Part shown: piece by piece, positions 14,659-23,028 of the stretch
Layout: the number at the start of each line of letters is the position of its first letter
How positions within the stretch are numbered: position 1 is the stretch's first letter
Source of the DNA: DATAGF01 sp963834875
GTDB taxonomy: Bacteria; Actinomycetota; Thermoleophilia; Miltoncostaeales; Miltoncostaeaceae
NCBI GenBank assembly: GCA_963834875.1
Contig: CAWIDG010000015.1
Coordinates: 62,001 to 126,000 of the forward strand
Direction of reading: 5' to 3'
Length of the DNA: 64,000 nt
Translations under genes and position numbers: made by a program
Notes under the pieces: model-generated
What the model saw: the letters and a program-made list of their open reading frames with translations, nothing else
Told to the model about the DNA's origin: nothing
The model's database searches: none

Positions 14659-15966
14659 ATGACGATCACCTCCACGACCATCCGGCGCACGTACTTCACG
14701 CTGCTGCTGGGCAACACCCTGGCCGCGTCGCTGATCTGGGGGATCAACACGATCTTCCTGCTCGACGCCGGGCTCTCCAACCTGGAGGCCTTCGCGGCCA
14801 ACGCCTTCTTCACCGCCGGCATGGTGCTGTTCGAGGTGCCGACCGGGATCGTCGCCGACGTCTACGGGCGCCGGCTGTCATTCCTGCTCGGGACCGTGAC
14901 CCTCGCGGTCACCACCGCCCTGTACGTGCTGCTCTGGGAGGTCGAGGCCGCCTTCTGGCTGTGGGCCGTCGTCTCGCTGCTGCTCGGCCTCGGGTTCACC
15001 TTCTTCTCGGGCGCGACCGAGGCCTGGGTGGTCGACGCCCTGCGCGCCACCGGGTACGCCGGGCCGCTCGAGCCGATCTTCGCCCGCGGCCAGGTCCTCA
15101 CGGGCGTCGGGATGCTGACCGGCTCCGTCGCCGGCGGGTACATCGCGCAGGCGACCAACCTGGGAGTGCCCTTCGTGCTGCGGGCGGTCGTCCTGGCGGT
15201 GATGTTCGCCGTCGCGCTCGCCCTCATGCGCGACCTCGGCTTCACCCCCGCGCCCCGCGGCGACCCGATCGGCGAGATGAGGTCGATCACCGCGGACTCG
15301 ATCGAGTACGGGTGGCGCGTGCCGCAGGTCCGCTATCTGATGCTGGCCGCCCCCTTCACCGGCGGCGTCGGCATCTACGTCTTCTACGCGCTCCAGCCGT
15401 ACCTGCTCGAGCTCTACGGCGACCCCTCCGCCTACGGCATCGCCGGCCTGGTCGCCGCCATCGTCGCGGGCGCCCAGATCGTCGGCGGCCTGGTCGCCCC
15501 GGCGCTGCGGGCGCGCTTCCGGCGCCGGACGTCGGCGCTCGTGGCGGCGGAGGTGCTCGCCGTGGTCACGCTGGCCCTGATCGGCCTGATCGAGAGCTTC
15601 GGCGCGGTCATCGCCCTCATCGTCGTCTGGGGCCTCCTCTTCGCCGCGTCGATTCCGATCCGGCAGGCGTACCTCAACGACCGCATCCCCTCCCAGCAGC
15701 GCGCGACGATCCTCTCGTTCGACTCGCTGATGTCCTCGAGCGGCGGCGTGGTCGCGCAGCCGGTCCTCGGCCGCGCCGCCGACGTCTGGGGCTATCCCGC
15801 CTCGTACCTTCTGTCGAGCGCGATCTCGGCCCTCTCCATCCCGTTCCTGGTGCGCGCCCGGGCCCTCGAGCCGCCCACGGGGCCGGACGAGGAGCGCCCG
15901 GCGGCCGAGCCCCCGCCGGAGGTCAGCCGCGACCCCGCCGCCGGGCGGATCGAGTACCCGACCTGA
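14659..15966 (+). CDS. MFS transporter
   Basis: A 435-residue protein with 12 hydrophobic segments. The helix 2-3 loop reads PTGIVADVYGRRLSFLLGTV (G-x3-D-x2-G-R-R). Helix 1 is TYFTLLLGNTLAASLIWGIN. The second half contains LRARFRRRTSALVAAEVLAV and ends in a charged cytoplasmic tail. The N-terminal LLDAGLSNLEAFAANAFFTA MVLFEVPTG arrangement is common in uncharacterised drug/sugar MFS proteins of actinobacteria. It is probably a proton-linked exporter; the substrate is unknown. It is convergent with the sirtuin gene, stop codons touching. Confidence 0.85.
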   Translation: MTITSTTIRRTYFTLLLGNTLAASLIWGINTIFLLDAGLSNLEAFAANAFFTAGMVLFEVPTGIVADVYGRRLSFLLGTVTLAVTTALYVLLWEVEAAFWLWAVVSLLLGLGFTFFSGATEAWVVDALRATGYAGPLEPIFARGQVLTGVGMLTGSVAGGYIAQATNLGVPFVLRAVVLAVMFAVALALMRDLGFTPAPRGDPIGEMRSITADSIEYGWRVPQVRYLMLAAPFTGGVGIYVFYALQPYLLELYGDPSAYGIAGLVAAIVAGAQIVGGLVAPALRARFRRRTSALVAAEVLAVVTLALIGLIESFGAVIALIVVWGLLFAASIPIRQAYLNDRIPSQQRATILSFDSLMSSSGGVVAQPVLGRAADVWGYPASYLLSSAISALSIPFLVRARALEPPTGPDEERPAAEPPPEVSRDPAAGRIEYPT

Positions 15967-16731
15967 TCAGCGGTCGTCCCCGGCCATCGCGTCGAGCGCC
16001 GCCAGGGCCTCCTGCATCTGCGCCGCGGCCTTGCCGTGCAGCCGCACGTGCGCGGCGTCGTCGTAGGGGGTCTCGCTCTCGGTGAGGATGGCCAGCGAGC
16101 CGCCGTTGTCGAGGACGATGCGCGGCAGCTGGCTCACGGGGGCGACCAGCAGCGAGCTCCCGATCACGAGCATGAGGTCGGCGCGCCCGGCGTGCTCGTA
16201 GGCGGCCTCGATGGCCGCGGCCGGGAGGGGCTCGCCGAAGAGCACGACGCCGCTCTTCATGGGGAAGCCGCAGCCGCAGCGCGGCACGCCGTCGCCGGCG
16301 GCGTCCGCCCGGGCGACGAGCTCGTCGATGCTCACCCGCGCGTCGCAGCGCAGGCACACGCCCCGGTCGAGCGCGCCGTGCACCTCGATCGGGTCGCTGC
16401 CGGCGCGCGCGTGGAGGCGGTCGATGTTCTGGGTCACCACCGCCCGCACGATGCCCCGGCGCTCGAGCTCGGCCACGGCGAGGTGGGCCGGGTTGGGCTC
16501 CACGCCCGAGAGCAGGTCGATGCGCGGCCGGTGGAAGCCCCAGAAGCGCTCGGGCTCGGAGAGGAACGTGCTGAGGGACGCCACCTCCATCGGGTCGTAC
16601 CGCTCCCACAGGCCGCCGGCGGAGCGGAAGTCGGGGATGCCGCTCTCGGTGGAGATGCCGGCGCCCGTCAGGACGACCGCGTACTCGGAGGCCGCCAGGG
16701 CGGCGGCGAGATCTCGCGCGGTGTCGGCCAT
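15967..16731 (-). CDS. Sir2-family NAD-dependent protein deacylase
   Basis: A 254-residue sirtuin. The NAD-binding motifs are VVLTGAGISTESGIPDFRSA and VVTQNIDRLHARAG. The catalytic His is in IEVHGALDRG. The zinc site is VCLRCDAR ... VPRCGCGF: the first two Cys are CLRC and the second pair is CGC, a tight CxC in place of the usual CxxC. GSSLLVAPVSQLP and the closing ribose loop (AILTESETPYD) follow. It removes acyl groups from lysines using NAD+. ATG 16731 is divergent from rph, only 27 bp away, so the promoters overlap. Confidence 0.9.
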   Translation of the reverse strand: MADTARDLAAALAASEYAVVLTGAGISTESGIPDFRSAGGLWERYDPMEVASLSTFLSEPERFWGFHRPRIDLLSGVEPNPAHLAVAELERRGIVRAVVTQNIDRLHARAGSDPIEVHGALDRGVCLRCDARVSIDELVARADAAGDGVPRCGCGFPMKSGVVLFGEPLPAAAIEAAYEHAGRADLMLVIGSSLLVAPVSQLPRIVLDNGGSLAILTESETPYDDAAHVRLHGKAAAQMQEALAALDAMAGDDR

Positions 16732-16745
16732 CCGGGCCGGAAGGC

Positions 16746-16758
16746 TAACCTGCCGACG
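16746..16758 (+). promoter_or_regulatory. Putative leaderless -10 element of rph
   Basis: TAACCT at 16746-16751 is followed by seven bases and ATG 16759. Confidence 0.4.
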
Positions 16759-17490
16759 ATGCGAGCCGACGGACGCAGCCCCGGCCAGCTCCGCCCGGTC
16801 GAGATCCTCCCCGGCTTCGTGGAGACGGCCCACGGCAGCGCCCTCATCTCGGTCGGGCGCACGCGGGTGATCTGCACCGCGTCGGTCGAGGACGCCGTCC
16901 CGCCCTGGATGCGCGGCCGCGGCCGCGGCTGGGTGACGGCCGAGTACGGGATGCTTCCCGGCTCCACGGGCGAGCGCAAGCCGCGCGACGTGGCGAAGGG
17001 CCGGCCGGACGGGCGCACGACCGAGATCCAGCGCCTGATCGGGCGCGCGCTGCGGGCGGTGGTCAACATGGACGCCCTCGGGGAGCGGACGGTCTGGCTC
17101 GACTGCGACGTGCTGCAGGCCGACGGCGGCACGCGCTGCGCGTCCATCTGCGGCGCGTGGGTGGCGCTGCACCAGGCGCTCTCGCAGCTGGTGGACGGCG
17201 GCACGATGGCCGACCTGCCGCTGCGCGACTCGATCGCCGCGGTCAGCGTGGGCATGGTGGACGGCACGCCGATGCTCGACCTCGCCTACACCGAGGACTC
17301 GCGCGCCGAGTCGGACATGAACGTGGTGATGACGGGCTCGTCGCGTCTGGTCGAGGTCCAGGCCACGGCCGAGGGCCACACGTTCTCGCGGGCCGAGCTC
17401 GAGGTGCTGCTCGACCTGGCGGAGGCGGGCAGTCGCGAGCTCACGGCGGCCCAGCTCGCCGCGGTCGCGCCGGCGGGCGCCGCCGCGTGA
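16759..17490 (+). CDS. rph: Ribonuclease PH
   Basis: A 243-residue phosphorolytic 3'-5' exoribonuclease that trims tRNA 3' ends. It starts MRADGRSPGQLRPVEI and has the RNase PH core: VICTASVEDAVPPWMRGRGR GWVTAEYGMLPGST, RQ/IQRLIGRALRAVVNMDAL, LDCDVLQADGGTRCASICGAW and the phosphate-site SRAESDMNVVMTGSSRLVEV QATAEG. It forms hexamers in the cytoplasm. rdgB follows after 10 bases, the standard actinobacterial rph-rdgB pair. Confidence 0.95.
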   Translation: MRADGRSPGQLRPVEILPGFVETAHGSALISVGRTRVICTASVEDAVPPWMRGRGRGWVTAEYGMLPGSTGERKPRDVAKGRPDGRTTEIQRLIGRALRAVVNMDALGERTVWLDCDVLQADGGTRCASICGAWVALHQALSQLVDGGTMADLPLRDSIAAVSVGMVDGTPMLDLAYTEDSRAESDMNVVMTGSSRLVEVQATAEGHTFSRAELEVLLDLAEAGSRELTAAQLAAVAPAGAAA

Positions 17491-17500
17491 GGGGGGCGCG

Positions 17501-18082
17501 CTGAGGATCGTCCTCGCCACCGGCAATCGCGACAAGGTGGCCGAGCTGGAGCCGCTGCTGCCCGGCGCCGAGGTGAGCGGGGCGCCCGAGGGGTTCGACC
17601 CGGCCGAGACCGGGACCACGCTCCTGCAGAACGCGTGGATCAAGGCCGCTGCCCTGCGCCCCGAGGTCCCCGGAGACGCCGTCGTGGTCGCCGACGACTC
17701 CGGGCTGATCGTCCACGCGCTCGGCGGCCGCCCCGGCGTGTTCAGCTCCCGCTACGCGGGCCCCGACGCCACCTACGCCGACAACTGCCTGCGCCTGCTC
17801 GAGGAGCTCGAGGGCATGGAGGACCGCCGGGCAGCGTTCGTCTGCGTGCTGGTGGGCCTCGGGCCGGCCGACCGGGTGCTCGTCGCGGCCGGGGTCTGCG
17901 CGGGGGCGATCGCGCCCGCCATGCGCGGGTCGGCGGGCTTCGGCTACGACCCCCTGTTCATCCCCCAGGGATCGGACCGCTCGATGGCGGAGATGAGCGG
18001 CGACGAGAAGGCCGCGATCTCCCACCGCGGCCGCGCGGCACGGCGCCTGGCCGAGCTGCTCGGCCTTCGGCCGGTCGAGTAG
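17501..18082 (+). CDS. rdgB: RdgB/HAM1 non-canonical purine NTP pyrophosphatase
   Basis: A 193-residue dITP/XTP diphosphatase that removes deaminated purine triphosphates. The required N-terminal strand LRIVLATGNRDKVAELEPLL carries the (S/T)xN-x2-K substrate loop and can only be included by starting at CTG 17501; the next GTG (17537) would delete it. AGGGGGG sits seven bases before that CTG. Further motifs are ADDSGLIVHALGGRPGVFSS RYAG and GSAGFGYDPLFIPQG with MSGDEKAAISHRGRAARRL. It is co-transcribed with rph. Confidence 0.93.
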   Translation: MRIVLATGNRDKVAELEPLLPGAEVSGAPEGFDPAETGTTLLQNAWIKAAALRPEVPGDAVVVADDSGLIVHALGGRPGVFSSRYAGPDATYADNCLRLLEELEGMEDRRAAFVCVLVGLGPADRVLVAAGVCAGAIAPAMRGSAGFGYDPLFIPQGSDRSMAEMSGDEKAAISHRGRAARRLAELLGLRPVE

Positions 18083-18142
18083 CTTTCCCGGGCATGTGGT
18101 CGAGACATGCTCGCCGCGGGACGGCGGCCGGCTCGTGAGGCC

Positions 18143-18854
18143 GTGACGACCGAGCACCGGCACTCGCCGGGGTCACGGACGCTGTCCTGGCTGGTCGCCT
18201 CGGTCGCGCTCGGCTGGCTGGTGGTCTACAACGCGATGCGCCTCGCGGGCGCGAACCCGGCCGACGCGGCCTGGCCGTCCCTGGGCATCGGCGCCGCCGT
18301 GGGCCTCGCGGCGTTCGGCCTGGGGCTGCTGGTGGTGCGGCGGCGTGCCGCCGCGGGGCGGCCCCTCGGGCGTGGGCCGCTGGAGATCCCCGTCGCCGTC
18401 GGAGCTCGCCGACGGCCAGCGCCGGGCCGTCGCGCTGGCCTGGCCCGCGCTCGGGGTGCTCGCCGCGGCAGCGCTCGGGCTCGGGGTCTACCTCACGGCC
18501 GACTGGCTCGGCACGGACGCCGGCGACCGGGCCACGACGACCATCATCCTCGCGGCCTGGGACGTATTGGTCGGCCTCTGGCTGGGCGACGAGGCGCTGC
18601 GGCTGCGACGGGGCGAGGCCGAGGGCGTCGAGTCGGCGGTCCTCGGGTGCGCGTTGACCGCCGTGCTCGCGGGCGTCGGTCTCTCGCGGGAGCTCGCCGA
18701 GGGCGCGCAGGTCGTCCTCATCGTCCTGGCCGGGGTGGCCGGCACGCTGTGCGGCCTCGTCGTCTGGCGCCTGCAGGGCGGGCGCGCCCCGTTCGCGGCG
18801 ATCGCGGCGGCGGTCGTGGCCGCGCTGTCCCTGATCCTCCCGATCGTCCTCTGA
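18143..18854 (+). CDS. Multi-spanning membrane protein of unknown function (frameshift near 18389)
   Basis: After removing one C from a CCCC run (18388-18391) this gives a protein of about 236 residues with six hydrophobic segments. Two precede the join (SWLVASVALGWLVVYNAMRL and GIGAAVGLAAFGLGLLVVRR). A charged loop LGRGPLEIPSPSELADGQRR follows, then four more (VALAWPALGVLAAAALGLGV through FAAIAAAVVAALSLILPIVL). No family is recognised. GTG 18143 is the best start; a 14-codon reading frame ends five bases upstream. A zinc-ribbon gene follows. Confidence 0.55.
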
Positions 18855-18861
18855 TCCCCCG

Positions 18862-19200
18862 GTGCCGGGGGTGCGCCTGAGCTGCCCCCTCTGCGGGGCG
18901 ACCGTCGCCGACGGCCAGGAGCCCGCGCCCGGGTCCTGCCCCGGCTGCGGCGCGGCCTACGCCGGCGGAGGCGCCAGCCCGCCCGAGGCGGCCGCCGCGG
19001 CGCTGCGAGCGTGGGGCGTCGCCGGGCTCGACCCCGCGGACCTCGTGCGGCGCCTCTTCGAGCGCGACCCTCCCGCGGCGCCGGCGCCGGCCGCCGCGAT
19101 CACCTCCGACAGCCGCGAGGGCTTCTACCTCTGGTGGGTGTTCGTGCGCGACGGCGGCCGGGAGCGGGCGGGCGTGCTGCGGCGCATGCTCCGGGGCTGA
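18862..19200 (+). CDS. Zinc-ribbon protein, 112 residues
   Basis: The N-terminus is a classic zinc ribbon, VRLSCPLCGATVADGQEPAP followed by GSCPGCGAAYAGG, with paired CPLC and CPGC knuckles. The remaining 75 residues form a predicted helical part (PPEAAAAALRAWGVAGLDPA DLVRRLFERDP) and a C-terminal REGFYLWWVFVRDGGRERAG VLRRML. It could be a nucleic-acid or protein adaptor; the family is not recognised. It starts with GTG eight bases after the membrane protein gene and is probably co-transcribed with it. Confidence 0.65.
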   Translation: MPGVRLSCPLCGATVADGQEPAPGSCPGCGAAYAGGGASPPEAAAAALRAWGVAGLDPADLVRRLFERDPPAAPAPAAAITSDSREGFYLWWVFVRDGGRERAGVLRRMLRG

Positions 19201-19240
19201 GCGGCCTGGCGGCCGGCGGGGGCGTCAGGTAGGGTCCGTC

Positions 19241-19265
19241 TGGCACTCTTGTCCCGTGAGTGCCA
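19241..19265. promoter_or_regulatory. CIRCE element (HrcA operator) upstream of groS
   Basis: TGGCACTC (19241-19248), nine bases, then GAGTGCCA (19258-19265): an exact inverted repeat matching the CIRCE consensus (GCACTC-N9-GAGTGC). TAGGGT at 19231-19236 just upstream is a candidate -10. HrcA would repress groS-groL until heat shock. No hrcA gene is in the window. Confidence 0.9.
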
Positions 19266-19335
19266 AGGGGCGGGCCGACGGCGCACCACCGCCCGGCGCG
19301 CTCCGGAGTGCCACCCACTCGACCCGGGAGGGCCG

Positions 19336-19695
19336 ATGAAGCTCAAGCCCCTGGGCGATCGCGTGATCGTCAGGACCGTGGATCAGGAGGACGTGACCGC
19401 CAGCGGCATCGTCCTGCCCGACACGGCCCAGGAGAAGCCCCAGCGCGGCATCGTCCTGGCCGTCGGCGACGGCCGCGTCGTGGACGGCCAGCGGATCCCG
19501 CTCGAGGTGTCCGACGGCGACGAGGTCATCTACTCGAAGTACGGCGGCACCGAGGTCAAGCTCGACGACGACGACGTCCTGATCCTCAGCGAGAGCGACA
19601 TCCTCGCCCGCATCGGCGCGGAGCGGAAGGCGCCCCGGAAGCGAACCGCCTCGCGCAAGCCCGCCGCCAAGAAGGCCTCGGCCAGGAAGAAGTAG
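19336..19695 (+). CDS. groS: Co-chaperonin GroES with Lys-rich C-terminal tail
   Basis: A 119-residue GroES: MKLKPLGDRVIVRTVDQEDV and TASGIVLPDTAQEKPQRGIV form the barrel and mobile loop, and DEVIYSKYGGTEVKLDDDDV LILSESDILARI the C-terminal strands. GroES normally ends here, near 98 residues. This one continues for about 20 more with alternating Lys/Arg/Ala (KAPRKRTASRKPAAKKASAR), resembling histone-H1 or HupB-type tails. ATG 19336 follows CGGGAGG. groL follows after 55 bases under the same CIRCE control. Confidence 0.95.
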   Translation: MKLKPLGDRVIVRTVDQEDVTASGIVLPDTAQEKPQRGIVLAVGDGRVVDGQRIPLEVSDGDEVIYSKYGGTEVKLDDDDVLILSESDILARIGAERKAPRKRTASRKPAAKKASARKK

Positions 19696-19750
19696 GGCGC
19701 CGCCCGAGCGCCACGCCCGCATCCCGCAGACCGAAGGAGACCGGCCAGAG

Positions 19751-21401
19751 ATGGCAAAGCTCATCAAGTTCGACGAGGAGGCCCGCCGCGCCCTGGAGCG
19801 CGGGGTCAACACCCTGGCCGACGCGGTCAAGGTGACCCTCGGCCCCAAGGGGCGCTATGTGGTGCTCGACAAGAAGTTCGGCGCGCCCACCATCACCAAC
19901 GACGGCGTCACCATCGCCAGGGAGATCGAGGTCGAGGACCCCTTCGAGAACCAGGGCGCCCAGCTGGTGCGCGAGGTGGCCACCGCCACCAACGACGTGG
20001 CCGGCGACGGCACCACCACCGCCACCCTGCTGGCCCAGGCGATCGTCAGGGAGGGCCTCAAGAACGTGGCCGCCGGGGCCAACCCGATGGGCCTCAAGCG
20101 CGGCATCGAGGCCGCCGTCGAGGTGGTGGTGGACCAGATCGCCGCCGCCAGCTCCGAGGTGGCCGGCAAAGAGGACATCGCCCGCGTGGCCACCATCAGC
20201 TCCCGCGACCGGGCCATCGGCGACGTGATCGCCGACGCCATCGAGAAGGTCGGCAAGGACGGCGTGGTCAACGTCGAGGAGGGCCAGACCTTTGGCATGG
20301 ACCTCGAGTTCACCGAAGGGATGCAGTTTGACCGCGGCTACATGAGCCCCTACATGGTCACCGACCAGGACCGCATGGAGGCCGTCCTGGAGGAGCCCTT
20401 CGTGCTCATCAACGGCGGCAAGATCAGCTCGCGTCCAGGACCTGCTGCCCCTGCTGGAGCAGGTGATCGGCCAGGGCCGGCCCCTGCTGGTGATCGCCGA
20501 GGACGTCGAGGGCGAGGCCCTGGCGACCCTGATCGTCAACAAGCTGCGCGGCACCTTCACCGGCATCGCCGTCAAGGCCCCCGGCTTTGGCGACCGGCGC
20601 AAGCGCATGCTGGAGGACATCGCCATCCTCACCGGCGGCGAGGTGATCTCAGAGGAGATGGGCCTCAAGCTCCAGAACGCCCAGGTCTCCCAGCTGGGCC
20701 GGGCCCGGCGGGTGGTGGTCTCAAAGGATGCCACCACCATCATCGACGGCGCCGGGCGAGAGCGAGGAGATCAAGGGCCGCATCAAGCAGATCAAGGCCG
20801 AGATCGAGACCACCGACTCGGACTTCGACCGCGAGAAGCTCCAGGAGCGCCTGGCCAAGCTGGCCGGCGGGGTGGCCGTGGTCAAGGTGGGCGCCGCCAC
20901 CGAGACCGAGATGAAGGAGCGCAAGCACCGCGTCGAGGACGCCCTCCAGGCCACCCGCGCCGCCCTGGAGGAGGGGATCGTCCCCGGCGGGGGGGTGGTG
21001 CTGATCAACAGCATCCCGGCCCTGGACAAGCTCAAGCTGACCGGCGACGAGGCCACCGGGGCGGCCATCGTGCGCCGGGCCCTGGAGGAGCCCCTGCGCC
21101 AGCTGGCCGAGAACGCCGGCCTGGAAGGGCAGCGTGGTGGTGGGCGAGGTGAAGGCAAAGAAGACCGGCATCGGCCTCGATGTCGAGAGCGGCGAGTACC
21201 TCGACCTGGTCAAGGCCGGCATCATCGACCCGGCCATGGTCACCCGCTCGGCCCTCCAGAACGCCTCCTCGCATCGCCAAGAACATCATCACCACCGAGG
21301 CGGTGGTGGCCGACAAGCCCGAGGAGCCGGGCGCCGCCGGCGGCGGCATGCAGATGAGCCCGAACATGGGCGGCATGGGCATGGGCGGCGGGATGATGTG
21401 A
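19751..21401 (+). CDS. groL: Chaperonin GroEL (four +1 frameshifts)
   Basis: The 60-kDa chaperonin, 548 residues once four extra cytosines are removed (20432, 20757, 21130, 21272). The ATPase motifs are intact: AVKVTLGPKGRYVVLDKKFG, NDVAGDGTTTATLLAQAIV and the EEGIVPGGGVVLINSIPA region. It ends in the flexible GGM tail (SPNMGGMGMGGGMM). Each inserted base lies between otherwise perfect codons (TCG|C|GTC, GGG|C|GAG, GGG|C|AGC, TCG|C|ATC), so the protein sequence reads through without loss. groL is essential unless a second copy exists, so errors are likelier than decay. It is co-regulated with groS by CIRCE. Confidence 0.93.
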
Positions 21402-21455
21402 TCTCCGCGGCGGCGGAGATCAGCTCGTCGAAGGGGGCCCGTCGAGGGCCCCCTT
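21400..21455 (+). terminator. Double hairpin downstream of groL
   Basis: Hairpin 1 has 9-bp arms at 21400-21408 and 21413-21421, overlapping the groL stop. Hairpin 2 has perfect 10-bp arms AAGGGGGCCC (21431-21440) and GGGCCCCCTT (21446-21455) with a 5-base loop. There is no long T-tract, only GTCGTTGTC. It would end groS-groL transcription and separate it from the dehydrogenase. Confidence 0.7.
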
Positions 21456-21464
21456 GTCGTTGTC

Positions 21465-21477
21465 TAGGGTCCCCGCG
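21465..21477 (+). promoter_or_regulatory. Putative leaderless -10 element of the 2-hydroxyacid dehydrogenase gene
   Basis: TAGGGT at 21465-21470 is followed by seven bases and GTG 21478. It lies directly after the groL terminator. Confidence 0.4.
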
Positions 21478-22404
21478 GTGTTCGCCCACCTCCTGTTCCT
21501 CGGGTTCACGGCCGACGACCTCGATCGGAGCTCGTGGGAGCGGGTCGACGCGGTCTGCGGGCGGCGGACGCTGCTCGAGCCGGGCTCCCCGGAGCTTGCG
21601 GAGGAGCTGCGCAGCGCCGACGGGCTGCTGCTGAAGCTCGGCATGGGGGCCGACAGGACCGTGATCGACGCCGCGCCCGCGCTGCGGTACATCGGAATGC
21701 TCGGCACCGGGGTGGGGCGCGTCGATCTCGCGCACGCCGAGGCGCGGGGGATCGCCGTGCGCAACGTCGCCGGCTACGCGACGACCGCGGTCGCCGAGTT
21801 CGTCTTCGCGGCGCTGCTCGCCCGGCGACGCGACATGCACCGGGCTCGCGCCCGGGCGCTCGCCGGCGAGCTCTCCGAGGCGTCGTTCGGTGGGACCGAG
21901 ATCGCGGGCAAGACCTTCGGCGTCCTCGGCCTCGGCCGCATCGGCCGCAGGGTGGCGCACATGGCGCGCGCCGGCTTCGGCGCCGACACCGTCTACTGGT
22001 CGCGCGCGTCGCGCAGCGACGAGCCGGGGATCGCCCTGGTCGACCGCCTCGAGCTCTTCGCCCGCGCCGACATCCTCTCCCTGCACCTGGCGCACACCCC
22101 GGAGACGGAGGGCCTCGTCGACGCCGCGGCCTTCGACGCCATGCGGCCGGACGCCGTCGTGGTGAACACCGCTCCGATGGAGCTGGTGAGCCTCCCCGCC
22201 CTGGAGCGGAAGCTCGACACCGAGTCGTTCACGTTCATCCTCGACCACCCCGAGAGCGTGCCGCCCGCCGCCCTCGCCCGGCTGGTGGGCCGCCCCAACT
22301 GCATCGTGTATCCGTCGATCGGCTACACGACGGCCGAGGCGTCGCGAGCGAAGGAGGAGCTCTTCGTGCGCGCCATGGAGAACTACCTGGCCGGCACGCT
22401 CTAA
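21478..22404 (+). CDS. D-isomer-specific 2-hydroxyacid dehydrogenase, NAD-binding
   Basis: A 308-residue protein of the D-2-hydroxyacid dehydrogenase family. LRYIGMLGTGVGRVDLAHAE and RNVAGYATTAVAEFVFAALL precede the Rossmann motif KTFGVLGLGRIGRRVAHMAR (GxGxxG). ADILSLHLAHTPETEGLVD corresponds to the family's SLHxPLTxxTxxLI strand. The catalytic Arg/Glu/His set is degenerate: where His is expected the sequence reads PSIGYTTAEA. The substrate is unknown. GTG 21478 is preferred over a TTG inside the terminator. Confidence 0.8.
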   Translation: MFAHLLFLGFTADDLDRSSWERVDAVCGRRTLLEPGSPELAEELRSADGLLLKLGMGADRTVIDAAPALRYIGMLGTGVGRVDLAHAEARGIAVRNVAGYATTAVAEFVFAALLARRRDMHRARARALAGELSEASFGGTEIAGKTFGVLGLGRIGRRVAHMARAGFGADTVYWSRASRSDEPGIALVDRLELFARADILSLHLAHTPETEGLVDAAAFDAMRPDAVVVNTAPMELVSLPALERKLDTESFTFILDHPESVPPAALARLVGRPNCIVYPSIGYTTAEASRAKEELFVRAMENYLAGTL

Positions 22405-22443
22405 GCTCAGCCGTCCGTCGGTCGCGCCGAACGAACGGCCCAC

Positions 22444-23028
22444 GTGGACCTCGCCTCCGGCATCGCCAGCGTCTTCGCCGCCGTCGGCCTCTCCGGGGCC
22501 GCCGGGTTCAACGCGTACCTGCCGCTGCTGATCAGCGCCGTCCTCGACCGGCTCGACGTCGTCGAGCTCGGGGAGCCGTTCGGCGCGCTGGGCAGCAACG
22601 CCGGGCTCGCGGTGCTCGCGGTCCTCTTCGTCGGCGACTTCGTCGGCGACAAGGTGCCGGGCGTCGACCACGTCCTGCACGTGATCGGCACGGTGGTGCA
22701 CCCGGTCGCGGGCGCGCTGCTGTTCGTCGGCCAGACCGGCATCGACACCGAGATCCCCGCCGTGGTGGCGGCCATCCTCGGCGGGGCGACGGCCGAGACC
22801 GTCCACGGCGGGCGGGCCGCGCTGCGCCCGGCCTCCACCGTGAGCACCGCCGGGATCGGGAACCCCCTGTTGTCGATCGGCGAGGACGCGGCATCGCTGA
22901 TCCTGACGATCGTGGCCTTCGCGCTGCCCCTGGTGGCGCTGCTGGTGGTGCTGGCCCTCGTCGCCGCCGTCATCACCGCCGGCCGCCGCCTCAGGCGGGC
23001 CGGGCGGGCCCGCGCCCAGCCCCCGTGA
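22444..23028 (+). CDS. DUF4126 family membrane protein
   Basis: A 194-residue membrane protein of the DUF4126 family. The N-terminal SVFAAVGLSGAAGFNAYLPL LISAV and LFVGDFVGDKVPGVDHVLHV are the conserved signature, and the helices (GAGFNAYLPLL, VLAVLFVGDFVGDK) are the diagnostic parts. Four hydrophobic segments and a basic C-terminal tail follow. Function is unknown. Its 3' end overlaps that of the convergent aldo/keto reductase gene by about 38 bp. Confidence 0.8.
   Translation: MDLASGIASVFAAVGLSGAAGFNAYLPLLISAVLDRLDVVELGEPFGALGSNAGLAVLAVLFVGDFVGDKVPGVDHVLHVIGTVVHPVAGALLFVGQTGIDTEIPAVVAAILGGATAETVHGGRAALRPASTVSTAGIGNPLLSIGEDAASLILTIVAFALPLVALLVVLALVAAVITAGRRLRRAGRARAQPP

Noticed and set aside
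19751..21401. Programmed ribosomal frameshifting in groL
   Set aside because: Four +1 shifts at different, non-slippery sequences, with similar shifts in about twenty unrelated genes, fit sequence errors far better.
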